Part shown: positions 43,601 through 54,500 of the stretch, piece after piece
Position numbering within the stretch: position 1 is the stretch's first letter
How the letters are laid out: every line of letters starts with the position of its first letter
Assembly: GCA_049487715.1 (NCBI GenBank)
Contig: CP150559.1
Location: 496,001-560,000, forward strand
Direction: 5' to 3'
DNA: 64,000 bases
Source of the DNA: Pycnococcus provasolii
Taxonomy: Eukaryota > Chlorophyta > Pseudoscourfieldiophyceae > Pseudoscourfieldiales
Notes under the pieces: generated by a model
Databases searched by the model: none
What the model was told of the DNA's origin: nothing
What the model saw: only the letters and a program-made list of their open reading frames with translations
Made by a program: the position numbers and the translations under genes

Positions 43601-46567
43601 TCACGATGACGCGGCGGCAGTCATGCGGCCACCACGCCGTGCCACAATCTCAAACTCTGTACCATCGTCAAGCCGCACGACACCACCCCTGCTCATGCTA
43701 CCACCGCCGGCCCTTCTCTTCTTCTCCTTCGCAAGGTGACGCACCATGGTAAGTGCCTCTGAAACGCGATCGCGGAAGGTATTCAGCCAGCCTCCGTACT
43801 CCTCAAGCGCGCGAGAATTTGCTCGCTGCGTATCGAATAGCTTGCCAAATGCCGCATCTCCGGACGAAATCAAGGCGCCATTTCCTCCCGCCCCAGCTCG
43901 TCGCGACGAGGGCACGTTCACGTCGTGACGAGGGGCAAGAGCACGGCGAGGCTGCCCAGATGCTCCTGGCGATATGCGGCTGAGTGCATGCTCCAAAGCC
44001 GTCGCCACGTCAGCGAGGCTCGACATAACCCCGCCATCCATGTCGTCCTCCATGCCGTCCACTCCCTCAGTTTCCAAGGAAGAATGCACGCTGGCACCCT
44101 TTCCGCCCGCAAATCGCCGTAAAGCCTTAAGCTGCCGAACATCCTCGTTGAGGCGGCGCGCCTGGTTGTCTAGCGCGTCCTTGACTAGAAGCTGAACTCG
44201 ATACCGCTTCTCGCGCTCCGCGGGATCGGGTTCGCGGGCAAGCGCCTTCATGCTAGTCATCCAGTCCGCACGACTTCGCTGGATGAGGGCAAAGCGTTCT
44301 CTCAGGAATCTCTTCTGGTTGAGCAGGTAATCGCCCAGGTTGCGCTGGAAGGTGCCCTCCTTCGCAAGAGCTGCGGCAGAAGCAGCGCCCTCGTCGAGCC
44401 CGCGCACGAGATCCCCCAAAGCAGGTTCGATCGCCTCGAGAACGTCACCAACAAGCTCCACGCTCGCACCTTCCGCTTGTCCCGCTGCTGGACCTCCGTC
44501 GGTCGTATCGAGCAGGGAGTCGTCGAGAGCACGTGCCGTCGCAGAAGACGACGTGCCTTGTCGCCTCCTCTCTCGAGCCACCGCCTCAGCTGCCTCTTGG
44601 CGTGCCATGCGCCGAGCCTCCTCGATGATCTTTGTGCGCTCCGCCTCCAGCATAAGCGAAGGGGACGCCTGCACAGCCGTGGCGGCTGCGGTTGGAGGTG
44701 GTGGTGGTGTTGTTGCTGCTGCAGCCGTGGTGACGGTGTTTGTGTTCGTCGTGAGCGCCGCGCGGCGGGCAGCCTCTGCCGCCTCATCTTCAGCACGCCT
44801 CGCCTCCGCCTCCGCCGCACGCCGCCTCGCCTTCGCCTCTGCCTCCGCCGCGTCCGCTTCCGCTCTGACACGCTTCGCCTCCGCCTTCGCGGTTTCCATC
44901 TCTGATTTCAGGCGAGACATTGCCGCGTCATGCTCGCGGCGCATCTGGTCGCGTTCCGCGTCGAGGGAGGCTTGATCGCTTGCCATGCTCGCTCGTGCCG
45001 CTCGACTGCCTGCGTCACTCGCCTCCTGCTCTTCTCGGCGCACCTGCTCCTGAACGCGAGAGCGCATCTCGGCGCGCATACGCTCCAGCATGGATGACTC
45101 CTCCGCCGCCAGCGTCGCGCGCGCCTTCGCCTCCGTGCTATCGCGGAGCTTGCGCTCATGAGCCTGCGCCTCCTCTTTCGCCGCCTCTGTGGCCGCAAGC
45201 AGCTTTGAGGCATTCGCCGACTCGAGATCAGCGAGATCTCGAGCGTGCTTTTTCTCAAGCTCCGACCGACGACGGGACAAGTCAGCCTCGAGCTCCCTCA
45301 CGGCACCCTCGTGGCTCGTCTGGGCGCGGGCCGTCGCCTCCGCGGAGCTCAGGTTACTGGCCGTTTCGATACGTGCACGCGCATCCTTTTCCTTTTCCTG
45401 AAGCTCCCTTTCCAGCTTGTCGAGTGTCCTGCGGCTCTCCTCCTCGATTTCACGCTCACGACGGCGTAAGTTCTCAGCATGCGTCGCTCGCACGCGCTCC
45501 ACGTCCTCTGACTGCTCCCTTTCAAGCGCGTCCATGATGCGGCGATGGCTTCGCTGCAGCTCGTTCCGCTCCTCGTCCTCTCGCCTTGTCAGCTTTTCGC
45601 GATGCGCACGCATGCTGTCGCCGAGTTCCGACTCCGCGTTTCGCTTGCGCTGTTCCGCCGCCGCCTCAGCCTCCGCGACCCACTTGCGGTATCGCTCGTC
45701 GATGTCGCGTTCAGCAGCCTCCTTCTTCCTCTGCAGTTCGGACTCGAGCGCTCGCATGGATGCGGCATGCTCAGCCTCCACGCGCCGTCGCTCGGCGGCG
45801 GAAGCCTCCTGCTGCTGCTTATTTTGGGATGCGGTGGTGCTGGTGGTTGTGGCCGTGGCTGCAGCCGGTGCAGCATCCTGTGCTTGCTTTGACGACGTGG
45901 TCGCCGTGGAGCCACCAAGCGGTTTGGACTTAAGGCTTTTGCTCCCAAGCAAGATGTCTCCCGACGAGCTTGTGGCTGAAAGATTGGAGCCTGCCGTTGT
46001 GTTAGCTTTGGCAGGTTCGTTCAAGCTCGTGCCGAGGCTTGCAAGTCTTGCGGGTGCGTCGAGGGGTGCTGGCGCCTTTTTCTTGAGCGGTGCGAGTTCC
46101 GCCGAGCCCGCTGTCGATGTTGACGGCTTGTTCGACGCGGACGAAGCTTGTTTGGCCTTTGCCGTTGTGTTCGCCGAAGAAGATGTCTTGGACGCGCTCG
46201 CGGTTGCGGATGCCGCACTGCTACTGCCCCCTGACGCCTTTCCACGCGCTTCCCACTTGGCCTTTTCTTCTGCGTACACCTTTCGATAGTACTCGTCGCA
46301 CGGGTGTTCCCACGTGCTTTCACCTGATGAGAAGTTGAAGTAGTATATTTCTCCACCGTCTTTCCCACCTTCCGGCGCCTTGCACGGCTTCCAGTGCTTC
46401 GGGAGTGGCGCCTTGAGTCCTTCTCTTGCGATCCAGAAGAGGTCCGTTTCTTTCTGTATGTCCATGCCGAGCCACTTCGCGTACTCGACGATTTCGTCAC
46501 GCGTAGGTTCGTAGTTCTCGTCGACTTCCTCCTCGAGAACGACGGACTCGGGTGCATTGGAAGCCAT
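43601..46567 (-). CDS. CEP164-like WW-domain coiled-coil protein
   Basis: Predicted 988 residues. The N-terminal 95 residues match the CEP164 family head: VDENYEPTRDEIVEYAKWLG, DLFWIAREGLKAPLPKHWKP and a WW-type strand set YYFNFSSGESTWEHPCDEYY. This part of human CEP164 binds the kinase TTBK2 at mature centriole distal appendages, where cilium assembly begins. The middle (about 260-650) is a long, highly charged coiled coil, and the C-terminal 250 residues form further helices (DVLEAIEPALGDLVRGLDEG and others). It lacks introns. Other WW-coiled-coil proteins are possible, but the head sequence favours CEP164. It is consistent with CFAP65 in showing a ciliated organism. Confidence 0.8.
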   Translation of the reverse strand: MASNAPESVVLEEEVDENYEPTRDEIVEYAKWLGMDIQKETDLFWIAREGLKAPLPKHWKPCKAPEGGKDGGEIYYFNFSSGESTWEHPCDEYYRKVYAEEKAKWEARGKASGGSSSAASATASASKTSSSANTTAKAKQASSASNKPSTSTAGSAELAPLKKKAPAPLDAPARLASLGTSLNEPAKANTTAGSNLSATSSSGDILLGSKSLKSKPLGGSTATTSSKQAQDAAPAAATATTTSTTASQNKQQQEASAAERRRVEAEHAASMRALESELQRKKEAAERDIDERYRKWVAEAEAAAEQRKRNAESELGDSMRAHREKLTRREDEERNELQRSHRRIMDALEREQSEDVERVRATHAENLRRREREIEEESRRTLDKLERELQEKEKDARARIETASNLSSAEATARAQTSHEGAVRELEADLSRRRSELEKKHARDLADLESANASKLLAATEAAKEEAQAHERKLRDSTEAKARATLAAEESSMLERMRAEMRSRVQEQVRREEQEASDAGSRAARASMASDQASLDAERDQMRREHDAAMSRLKSEMETAKAEAKRVRAEADAAEAEAKARRRAAEAEARRAEDEAAEAARRAALTTNTNTVTTAAAATTPPPPPTAAATAVQASPSLMLEAERTKIIEEARRMARQEAAEAVARERRRQGTSSSATARALDDSLLDTTDGGPAAGQAEGASVELVGDVLEAIEPALGDLVRGLDEGAASAAALAKEGTFQRNLGDYLLNQKRFLRERFALIQRSRADWMTSMKALAREPDPAEREKRYRVQLLVKDALDNQARRLNEDVRQLKALRRFAGGKGASVHSSLETEGVDGMEDDMDGGVMSSLADVATALEHALSRISPGASGQPRRALAPRHDVNVPSSRRAGAGGNGALISSGDAAFGKLFDTQRANSRALEEYGGWLNTFRDRVSEALTMVRHLAKEKKRRAGGGSMSRGGVVRLDDGTEFEIVARRGGRMTAAASS

Positions 46568-46674
46568 GGCCACACACACACACACACGCACAAGTCAAAG
46601 CCAAGGGAGGTGTGAGAATGAAATTGGAAAACTGTCAATTTCCAAACCGAAAAACAACCACAGGGAAGGGAAGT

Positions 46675-46686
46675 CTACCCGGTAGG
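46675..46686. promoter_or_regulatory. CTACCCGGTAGG palindrome upstream of the CEP164-like gene
   Basis: TACCCGGTA-type core about 110-115 bp upstream of ATG 46567. Confidence 0.35.
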
Positions 46687-47479
46687 AAGTACCCCGGCCG
46701 CATGCAAGACAAGACAAGACAAGACCCCCCGAGGTCAAATCAAAATGGCCAAATGCAAGGCCGGTAGTATGCACTATGCAAGGCCGAGATGCAAGGCCAA
46801 ATGCAAGGTGAAGGCGAGGCCGAGGCGAGGGGCCCACCCACCCATTTTCACGCTCTTACTTTACAAGTGTCCCTCCACGGCCTCCAGGCTCCATGTTCAT
46901 GTGAAGAGGCCGAAGTCCTTCCTGCCATAGTCTACGATAAAACTTTAAGGATGGCTGGCTTGAATTAGTACTTCTACTACGGAATGATTCAGAGGACTTT
47001 TCAACGGGTAGAAAAGTCTCTCGATTAGTCTACGATAGGGGGGGTCACCTCTCCCTCCCTCCTTGCCTCCTTGCCTCCTTGTTTGGGTTCATCGTTCAAC
47101 TGCTTTCAACGTTCGGAATCCAAGCTTCTGTGTGTGCCGAATAGTCATCCCAACTCCCAAGGTGGTATGTATCCCATAACCTTAAACTTACTGTACCTGA
47201 CCACTATTATTACCGAAAATTTGTACCGTTTTTCGCCTTCCCCTTCTGCCCTTCCCCGTTCTGGCAACGGTAATAAACTCCATCTCAAAATGGACTCCTA
47301 CGAGTAGTCTCCTACCACTCACTATCCAAGGAAACAAGGAAAGGAGCTTGCCAGCGCTTGCAAGAGAAAAAACCAGTCAGCCGGTGGTGTGTGCGAAAAC
47401 CAAGGGGTGGGTGAGACAAGGTGGGGAGGGAGACAAGGTGGGGAGACAAGGAGGGGATGATTAGGTTAGGGTATGAATC

Positions 47480-47508
47480 TTAGGGTTAGGGTTAGGGGTA
47501 GGGTTAGG
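47480..47508. repeat. TTAGGG array upstream of WDR82
   Basis: Three TTAGGG units and degenerate copies about 210-240 bp upstream of the WDR82 ATG. Here the G-rich strand is sense, unlike most other arrays. Confidence 0.85.
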
Positions 47509-47718
47509 TTTATTAGACTACCCTACTCGTAGGGTATTAGGGTTCGCCGGGAAGTTCAACTAAACTTTTTTTAAGGCCCTCCCGAGGCTCCCTTCCGTCC
47601 CATCTTCCTCTTCCTCATCCTCTCCGTTCATTCGCGGCGGCGCTGAACTCTCCTCCCGAGGCCTCTTAGTCTATTATTTTTGTTTTTATTTTGTGCTCGC
47701 TCCTTGTTCATCTTCGTC

Positions 47719-48810
47719 ATGGTGTCCGTGACGTCGCACCTGGTGGCGTCCATGCAGATGGCGAAGGTCTTCAAGCCACCCGTCCACGCGCACTCCCACT
47801 CCTCCCCGCAGTTCGCGGCGACGTCACAATACGTCGTGAACGCGCTCGACTTTCACGCCGCGGCGGACGTTCTCGTCGCATCCCGCGACGACGACACCAT
47901 ACGCATCTACAACACAAACACGGGAAACTTCGTCGCAGAGCTGGGCTTGAAGAAGTACGGATGTTCGCTCGTGAGATTCACGCACCACCACGCTTCCGTG
48001 CTCCACGCGTCAAACAAGGAGGTGGGTGGGGACACCGAAGCCGTCGAAAAGAGTCACGCACTCAGATACCTCAGCCTGCACGACAACCAGTACCTGCAGT
48101 ACTTCTATGGGCACGTCCAGAAAGTGACGTCGCTCGACATGGCGCCGATGAACGACCTTTTCATGAGCAGCTCGGAAGATCGAAGCGTTCGCCTGTGGGA
48201 CCTGCGCAAGAACAAGTCAGTGGACGTCATCGCAACAGGTCCGCACCCCGTGGCGGCGTACGACAGGCAGGGACTTGTCTTCGCCGTCGGCGGACCGGGT
48301 GGAAACGTGAAACTGTACGACGTGCGTTCGTACAAGAAGCCATTCGCGGTTTTTCAGGTGCCCGCAGACAGACTGCAGACGGTGAACGCCATGGCGTGGG
48401 GTGTTACGCCGGACAACGTGCCGTGCACAAGGGTGAAATTCTCCATGGACGGAAAGGCGCTGCTCCTTTCTTTCGACGGCGCGTGGGTCATGCTGGATGC
48501 GTACGAGGGGAAGGTGAAGGCGGCGGCAAGTACGCGCGGCGAGAATGATGACATGTCGCCAGGCTCTGCGCTCACAGAAGCTTCCCTCAGCCCAGACGGG
48601 AAATACGTCGTCGCAGGATGCGCCGACAGGAGGATTCGCGCCTGGTCACACGATAACGCGGATCCTATGCAACCCTTGCAACCCTTTGCAACCTTTGATG
48701 GGCACGCGGGCGTGCCGCGTTGTGTGAAGTGGGCACCGAGGCGTTTGCTTATGGCGAGCGCGTGCAGTGCGGTGGCATTGTGGCTTCCGTGGCACGTGCC
48801 GAACTCCTGA
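47719..48810 (+). CDS. WDR82: WDR82/Swd2 WD-repeat protein
   Basis: Predicted 363-residue beta-propeller. WDR82 landmarks: MAKVFKPPVHAHS, ALDFHAAADVLVASRDDDTI, the diagnostic KKYGCSLVRFTHHHASVLHA, RYLSLHDNQYLQYFYGHVQK, FMSSSEDRSVRLWDLR and the end FASAC-like MASACSAVALWLP. WDR82/Swd2 recruits the SET1/COMPASS H3K4 methyltransferase to RNA polymerase II and is also part of the PTW/PP1 and cleavage/polyadenylation machinery. Length is slightly above the human 313 aa because of small loop insertions (after HASNKEVGGDTEA, and near LQTVNAMAWGVTPDN). TGTAA follows at 48846. Confidence 0.92.
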   Translation: MVSVTSHLVASMQMAKVFKPPVHAHSHSSPQFAATSQYVVNALDFHAAADVLVASRDDDTIRIYNTNTGNFVAELGLKKYGCSLVRFTHHHASVLHASNKEVGGDTEAVEKSHALRYLSLHDNQYLQYFYGHVQKVTSLDMAPMNDLFMSSSEDRSVRLWDLRKNKSVDVIATGPHPVAAYDRQGLVFAVGGPGGNVKLYDVRSYKKPFAVFQVPADRLQTVNAMAWGVTPDNVPCTRVKFSMDGKALLLSFDGAWVMLDAYEGKVKAAASTRGENDDMSPGSALTEASLSPDGKYVVAGCADRRIRAWSHDNADPMQPLQPFATFDGHAGVPRCVKWAPRRLLMASACSAVALWLPWHVPNS

Positions 48811-48992
48811 AACTGTACTGTGCTTTGATCATTCAGCTAATGGAATGTAATTTACTTGCGACGCAACGGACGTCCAATTTTGGTATACCAGTCACAATCA
48901 ATATCTAGCCCATTTAAAAAAAGGCGTGAGTCACAGCGCGTTTGTACACTACTCTGGTGATCTACACACAAAAAGAAACACTGTACAGTATG

Positions 48993-50072
48993 TTACATCC
49001 CGGGAAAGAGTTCCTCAACGCCGTTGTCTTTGAAGACAGCGCCATCGCGAGGGACGCGCATTCCATCGCGCGTGAAGAAGCGCATCGCAGACTCATCACT
49101 CATCAGCACACGTGGGACAGTCGTGAGCATCCGCATCGCAGCATTCGGTAGGGGCAACATTTCAATCCGTGCATTCGCGGTTGTCTCCTCGCGAAGTCTG
49201 TCAGCCAACTTACTTGCAACATCACGTGGTTCCTCCGCAATGGCGTTGAACACGAGGGACTTCACACCAGCACCGGTGTCTGCGAGAAGAAGGTCCGTGA
49301 GCAATAGCCCAGGACTCACCTGGTGAAGGCCAACGGAGCGTTCGAGCTCAGGCGACTCCTTACGAAGTTCCTTTCGAAGCAGTTCGTCGAGTATTGGAAG
49401 CATGAGCTTTGTCACCTTGTGCGTGATTGCCGACTGTGAGAGCATAGCACCAGCGTCTGAGAATCCAAAAGAGAAGTAGTGGTAGACGCGCTCGTCCGCT
49501 CGCGGTGCGTCGGCGAATAGCCTTAACGCCATGCGCGCGACTAAGAAGCCGCCTGCCACGTTGGCATTAACGGTGTTGAGTATGTCGTCAATCTCCAAGT
49601 CACGAAGCGGCTTTCTTTCTTGACTTGCTGCCCCCGCGTTTGCGACGACGATGTCGACGTGCTGAAACTGACTTCTCGCAGCGTCTTCGAGTGCTTGTAT
49701 GCCCTCTGATGTCGACACGTCCGCGACGACGCCTTGAATGTTTGCGTCTGGCACGTCGTTTTTGATGGCCTGAATAGCTCTCTGTAGTCTCAAGGGGTCA
49801 CGCGCGCACGTCAATATATGGTCACCTCTCAATGCGAATTCGCGCGCCAAGCAGAATCCAAGGCCACGCGACCCGCCCGTGAGTACGATGGATTTCCCTG
49901 AGGGAAGTGAGTCGCGACTCGCAAGAGCCCGAGCGCTCTTAACCCGAGCCGTAAACACACGCGAGGAGGAACACTTTGTCCTAAAGGCACAGTGGAATCC
50001 TCCTGAAGAGCCTCTTAAGCCTCTAATAGAGGTAGAAGTGTGCATGGATGCAGATGCGTGCGCCACCGACAT
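48993..50072 (-). CDS. NOL/NYC1-like short-chain dehydrogenase (chlorophyll-b-reductase family) with altered active site
   Basis: Predicted 359 residues: a Ser/Arg-rich plastid-type transit peptide (first 50 residues), then a Rossmann domain VLTGGSRGLGFCLAREFALR with TGxxxGxG, CARDPLRLQRAIQ, DVSTSEGIQALE and VVANAGAASQ. LHQVSPGLLLTDLLLADTGA matches the NOL/NYC1 pattern LSPGMVTTDLL, as does the tail LVFNAIAEEPRDVASKLADR. NOL and NYC1 reduce chlorophyll b to 7-hydroxymethyl-chlorophyll a in the thylakoid. Where family members have Y-x-x-x-K this protein reads HKVTK, so the catalytic Tyr appears to be His. It may be a divergent or non-canonical member; substrate not established. Confidence 0.75.
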   Translation of the reverse strand: MSVAHASASMHTSTSIRGLRGSSGGFHCAFRTKCSSSRVFTARVKSARALASRDSLPSGKSIVLTGGSRGLGFCLAREFALRGDHILTCARDPLRLQRAIQAIKNDVPDANIQGVVADVSTSEGIQALEDAARSQFQHVDIVVANAGAASQERKPLRDLEIDDILNTVNANVAGGFLVARMALRLFADAPRADERVYHYFSFGFSDAGAMLSQSAITHKVTKLMLPILDELLRKELRKESPELERSVGLHQVSPGLLLTDLLLADTGAGVKSLVFNAIAEEPRDVASKLADRLREETTANARIEMLPLPNAAMRMLTTVPRVLMSDESAMRFFTRDGMRVPRDGAVFKDNGVEELFPGM

Positions 50073-50350
50073 GATAGTCTACCAAATATAAATCGGACAC
50101 GGGAAAATCGGAAGCTTGGCCTATTCGGAACACCTATTGCCCTATTCGGAACGGGTTGACACCCAGGTGCAGGTGCCTAACCCCTAATCAATCGTAGGTT
50201 TATAGAAGGGGTTGATTATTCGGGGTTAAGAGGAGGGCGTGCTGCGTTGGATCTTCTTCTTATCTTTGTTGTGTTTCTTCGCCTTTCCTTTTTGAGTTTT
50301 TGTTGCTTGGGGAAACCCAAAAGTCAAAACATAACTTTACCGTACTGGCC

Positions 50351-51400
50351 ATGTCCACGTCAGCAGCGGCAGCCTCCTTCCATGTTCGTTCAGGTTCAGA
50401 ACCTCGTGGTGGTGGTGGACGTCGTCGTCCCTGTCATCATTCATCACGTGTTCATCATTCCCTTAGTCGTGGTCGTGGTGGTCGTACAGTTCAGTCGTCG
50501 CTGTCGTCGTCATCCCATCGATCGATCCAGTTGACCTCGGAGCACTCCACTCTCGATGGGAATATCACGGCTGATGATAATAGTACAGGCATATCACGCC
50601 GCGCAGCCGTGCTCGGCTCCTCGCTTGCCGCATCGATCATTGCTGCACCCTCTCGTCCTTCTCTCGCACTCGAGGACAGGAACGGAAACGTTATTCCGGG
50701 AACAGAAAAAGCACCCGACATCATCACGGGATATACGCCAGGCGACGGAAGGTACTCCGTGTCCGTCGCGACGCACGATACGCCAGACTTCAACATGTGG
50801 TTGAATGACGTATTTCTTCCCGCAGTCAAAGCAAATGCCATACCAAGTGCCGTGCGAACTCTTGCTTGTACCGGCGACGGGGGAGGCTTGTGCGTCGTCA
50901 CGGTGTTTCCAACGAGCGAGCTTGATAAGCTCAGCGCCTTCTTCGACCAGAAGGCAAATCCTCTCTGGCAGAGTGGGCGCGACGCTGGTTGGCTTACAGG
51001 CACATTCAACAACACGTTCTACACGCCCGCGCTGTACCGCGGTGCTCGGCCTGGTCCGCCGCCTCCAGGACTTTCATCTCGCGCATTTCCTGCCAAGTCG
51101 CGCGGAATTCTCATCGCGAGTGCGAGCGCATCCACGGCGAGCGTCGAGAGCCTCACGTCGACACCAAGCGACGAGTTCCACAAGCGCACGAGCGTTATCA
51201 ACACGATCGCAGGTCCCGTCGTGTCTTCGAAGGATAAGAGCTACGAGATTTTGCACGTCACCAAGAGTGCCACGGATGCGAATAAGCTCGCGACGACGCT
51301 GCTCGCTGGAGACGGTGTGCCGTACGGCAAGGTGGAGAGCGCGCGCGGGTACCGCGTCGCCGAGGACATCGTCAACGGAGGCAGCTACCGCGCCTATTAA
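50351..51400 (+). CDS. Probable thylakoid-lumen protein with twin-arginine signal
   Basis: Predicted 349 residues from ATG 50351 (MSTSAAAASFHVRSGSEPRG). A Ser/Arg/Gly/His transit region is followed by a twin-arginine lumen signal, SRRAAVLGSSLAASIIAAPS, ending LALE at the probable cleavage site. The mature part (about 250 residues) has KAPDIITGYTPGDGRYSVSV, NMWLNDVFLPAVKANAIPSA, TFNNTFYTPALYRGARPGPP and two sections that look alike in strand order, possibly a duplicated ferredoxin-like fold. I do not recognise the family; it is not a clear PsbP or PsbQ. Folded import through the TAT pathway is inferred from the RR motif. Confidence 0.65.
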   Translation: MSTSAAAASFHVRSGSEPRGGGGRRRPCHHSSRVHHSLSRGRGGRTVQSSLSSSSHRSIQLTSEHSTLDGNITADDNSTGISRRAAVLGSSLAASIIAAPSRPSLALEDRNGNVIPGTEKAPDIITGYTPGDGRYSVSVATHDTPDFNMWLNDVFLPAVKANAIPSAVRTLACTGDGGGLCVVTVFPTSELDKLSAFFDQKANPLWQSGRDAGWLTGTFNNTFYTPALYRGARPGPPPPGLSSRAFPAKSRGILIASASASTASVESLTSTPSDEFHKRTSVINTIAGPVVSSKDKSYEILHVTKSATDANKLATTLLAGDGVPYGKVESARGYRVAEDIVNGGSYRAY

Positions 51401-51449
51401 AAATAAAACAAGAGAGCATAAGGCAAAGGTTAAAAAGTAAACCCCTAAT

Positions 51450-51477
51450 CCCTAACCCTAACCCTAACCCTAACCCT
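51450..51477. repeat. CCCTAA array upstream of the 51568 gene
   Basis: Four to five CCCTAA units 91-118 bp upstream of ATG 51568, C-rich strand sense; a variant CCCCTAATCCC precedes them. Confidence 0.9.
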
Positions 51478-51567
51478 GCGCTTTCCTTTTTCTTCTTCTT
51501 GTGTTTTCGTTTTCGTTTTTGGGCCGGATCGCCTGACATCATTCTCAACTTCGTCAACATAAATAAC

Positions 51568-54500
51568 ATGGCGCCGCCACCAACCAGACGCAGACGCAGA
51601 CTCCGGGTCTTCGTCGTTCTCTGCGCGGCTCAAAGCTGCTTGCTTACTCTGCTGTTATGGCTCTACTGCCCTGTGGTGACCTCGGCCGACTCACTTGTCG
51701 ACTCGCTCTCCGCGCTCCTCACGCGGCCTTCGCTGACGCCGCACGAACACGCAGCCTTGCAAGCCGAGGAAAACCACAAAGCTTGGGCCGTGCAACACGA
51801 GCGATTCGTGACGTTCCGCTCCGTCGCAGACTGGCTCGACATACAGCCGCAGAGCCACGTGAGCGTTGCCATACCGTTGCATGCCGTCTTCGTGGGTTTT
51901 GCGACGGGCGGGAACAGGAACGTGAGCCTGACGGCGGAGGAAATGCACACGTGGTTCCACGAGCTCGACCACGTCGTGCCGTTCCACGTCGTGCGGCGGA
52001 GCGCCAACGTTGGGCCGCACGCTGCTCGGCGCGCACCAAAGCGAGCAGCGAGGCACGTCGTTCGTTCAACGCACGCGCAGCCGCCGCTGCACTTCAACTA
52101 CACAGCTCACGTCGTAAGCGTGGGCCCAAAGGCGGCGGAAGTTATCGCACGTGCTGTGCAGGCACTTGCAAGGCCGGAGAATCCGCTCGAACCTGTCTCC
52201 ACGCCTGATAATCCGGCGCAGCTCATGGCGGTAGACGCCGAGGCGATGGAGCGCATACTCGCAAACCTGCTAGCGCACCTCAGGCTGGAGAACGCGTACA
52301 CTCTTGTCGTGCTTAACCCGAAGATGCTGGCCAACGCGAATGCGTACGGGTATCGGCACGGACTCGGGCTTGAGGAAGTGCGTGCACTGCGCATGCATGG
52401 AACCTCCGAGCTATTCTCACATGAGCACGGCGCGGCACCGGTGGCGCCGCGCCCACCGGTGGCTTTAACGCGATCGCGCGTGCCCAGTGGGCGGTTCCGC
52501 GGCACATACAGCGACCACGCCAAGATGAGTGAGGAGTACGTCGACGACAGTCGCCTGAAAGGCTGGCTGTCTGAAACGAACGCAGCGCTAGACGCACACG
52601 AGGACGCGCTGCGACGCCTCGCGAACGTCGCAGACGTGCCGCGCAATCTCGTTCCGGCGCTGCACTATGCGCGCACCAAGCTGATGGAGGGAGACGTCGT
52701 GGAGTCTGCGCACATTCGCGCAGTCATGCGTGGAGACGGGCACGGCGGTGCCGCGGAGGGAATGGCTGTGGGTTGTCTGACAGACGCTTGGGTAGGCCAA
52801 GGGCGCATGCTCTGGCTCGACATCAGCGCAGGACCGTTCGAGTACGGCCACCGTGATGGCGGCGCGGGCTCGCGTCACAATGCGAGCGTCCCGCGCGTTG
52901 CCAACCACGACAGCCTCTTTGACAGCGCGGACCTACCGCACGCGGCGGCTCTAGCAGCCGCCGCCGCGGACGACAACATGATCATCACGGACGCCGATAC
53001 GAATGACCCGGCGCTGCTGAAGTCGAAGGTGATCCTGTGGCGCCAGGTGCTGCTGCGCCACTGCTCGCGACGCCTTCGCTCGCCGCCGGAGTGCGCGCAG
53101 GCAGAAAAGGAATTGGAGAAGGCGGAGTCGAAGATGAGAAGCCTTCCCGCTTCAAAGCTCGCGGTGGCTTCGCAGAGCACAAATGTTCTCAACCACAACT
53201 GGACCTCGCTTTTCGGTCAAGAGCATGAACATGCGCCCGAGGTGGCAATGGCATCGCGTGACAAGTTCCTAGCTCACCTTGGAGCCGCCACATCCGCCGC
53301 ACTGCGCCACGTAATCACACCCGGCGTTGCGATGCTCGCCGAGGGTACGGCAGCGTCCGGCACCGATCGATCGCCAGCGTTCATCTCCCCGCATCCGGGA
53401 ACCGCAGCGTTTCGAGATCGCGTGCACTTTCATGTGTATGTCGTCACGGACGACGCCGCAGGGATTGCCGTCGCGAGCGAGCCTCACTTCGATCTTGAAG
53501 CGCTCCGCCGCGAGCTGCTTAGCCTCGCTCTACCAAGCCAAACCTTCTCTTTCACGAGCCGAAGCTTCGCGTCAAGGTCAGATGGATCTGTGGCTGTGGC
53601 GCTCGCGCTAGCCACTCGCTGGACTAAGGTTCGCGGCATGCCGCGCTCGTACTATGACTCGACGACTCTCTGCCATCATCTGCAGTCACTCGCTCACACC
53701 GAAGACAGCGATCAACCCGCGGGGTCTTCGCCGCGTGCTGCAGCCGGTGGCGACTTCGCCGCGCGCCTTGCTGCTGCACGGTCGGCACCGCTTGAGGTTC
53801 CCATTTTTGTCATCCTGCCCCCGGCGATGGACGATTCGCCGACTCATATCGACGTCGGCGAGCTTAGCGCAAATTGCGCCGAGATGGTGGCCACTGTACA
53901 TAACCCCGCTGGTTTACTCGGGACCGCAGATGCCACGCGCGGCGCGTGGGAGGGAGCTCACGACGACTCCATGGTGTGCGGCGCGTGCGGCGCGAAATCG
54001 TCGCTACGAATCGATGCGTCCGCGACCACCGCATCAACACTTCGGCGCGTCGTTGAGAGGTTAAGTGGCCTGCTGCCGTACGCGTATGGCCCGCCTCGCG
54101 GTGCTCCGGCAGCCCCACACGCTCATGCTGATGGCGCGAGCGCCGACGTCGATTCCGCAACTCCGTGGGACGACGATCCCGAATCATTCGACGCCTTCTT
54201 CCCCAGCGTGCCGAGTGCGACGAACGCGCTCGATGCGCACTTCGACGTCGACTACTTGTGGAGCACCGGCCACCACCCTCTGAGTTACACGTCCGCAGGC
54301 GGTGTGCGCTTCAGCCAACTCACCCGCGACGCTGTGGCACGTCAGTATGCACTCGTCGCGCTGCATGACGCGATCCTCGCGACGAATCGTGCAATTTGGG
54401 CGCTAGCGACGGAGTCGCCGCAATCCGTAGCCCCGCTGACACCTGACGGGCGTCATGACGCTTTCATTCGGCTTAAGCATGTCGTGCAAAGCGTAGAGTT

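Larger units (their letters stand above)
46568..47718. other. Repeat-rich intergenic region between CEP164-like and WDR82
   Basis: No convincing gene. Holds CA repeats beside the CEP164-like start, the palindrome CTACCCGGTAGG (46675-46686), an AAGAC tandem run (46705-46725), ATGCAAGGCC-type repeats (46755-46810), CCTTGCCTC repeats (near 47065), and a TTAGGG array (47480-47508). Confidence 0.6.
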
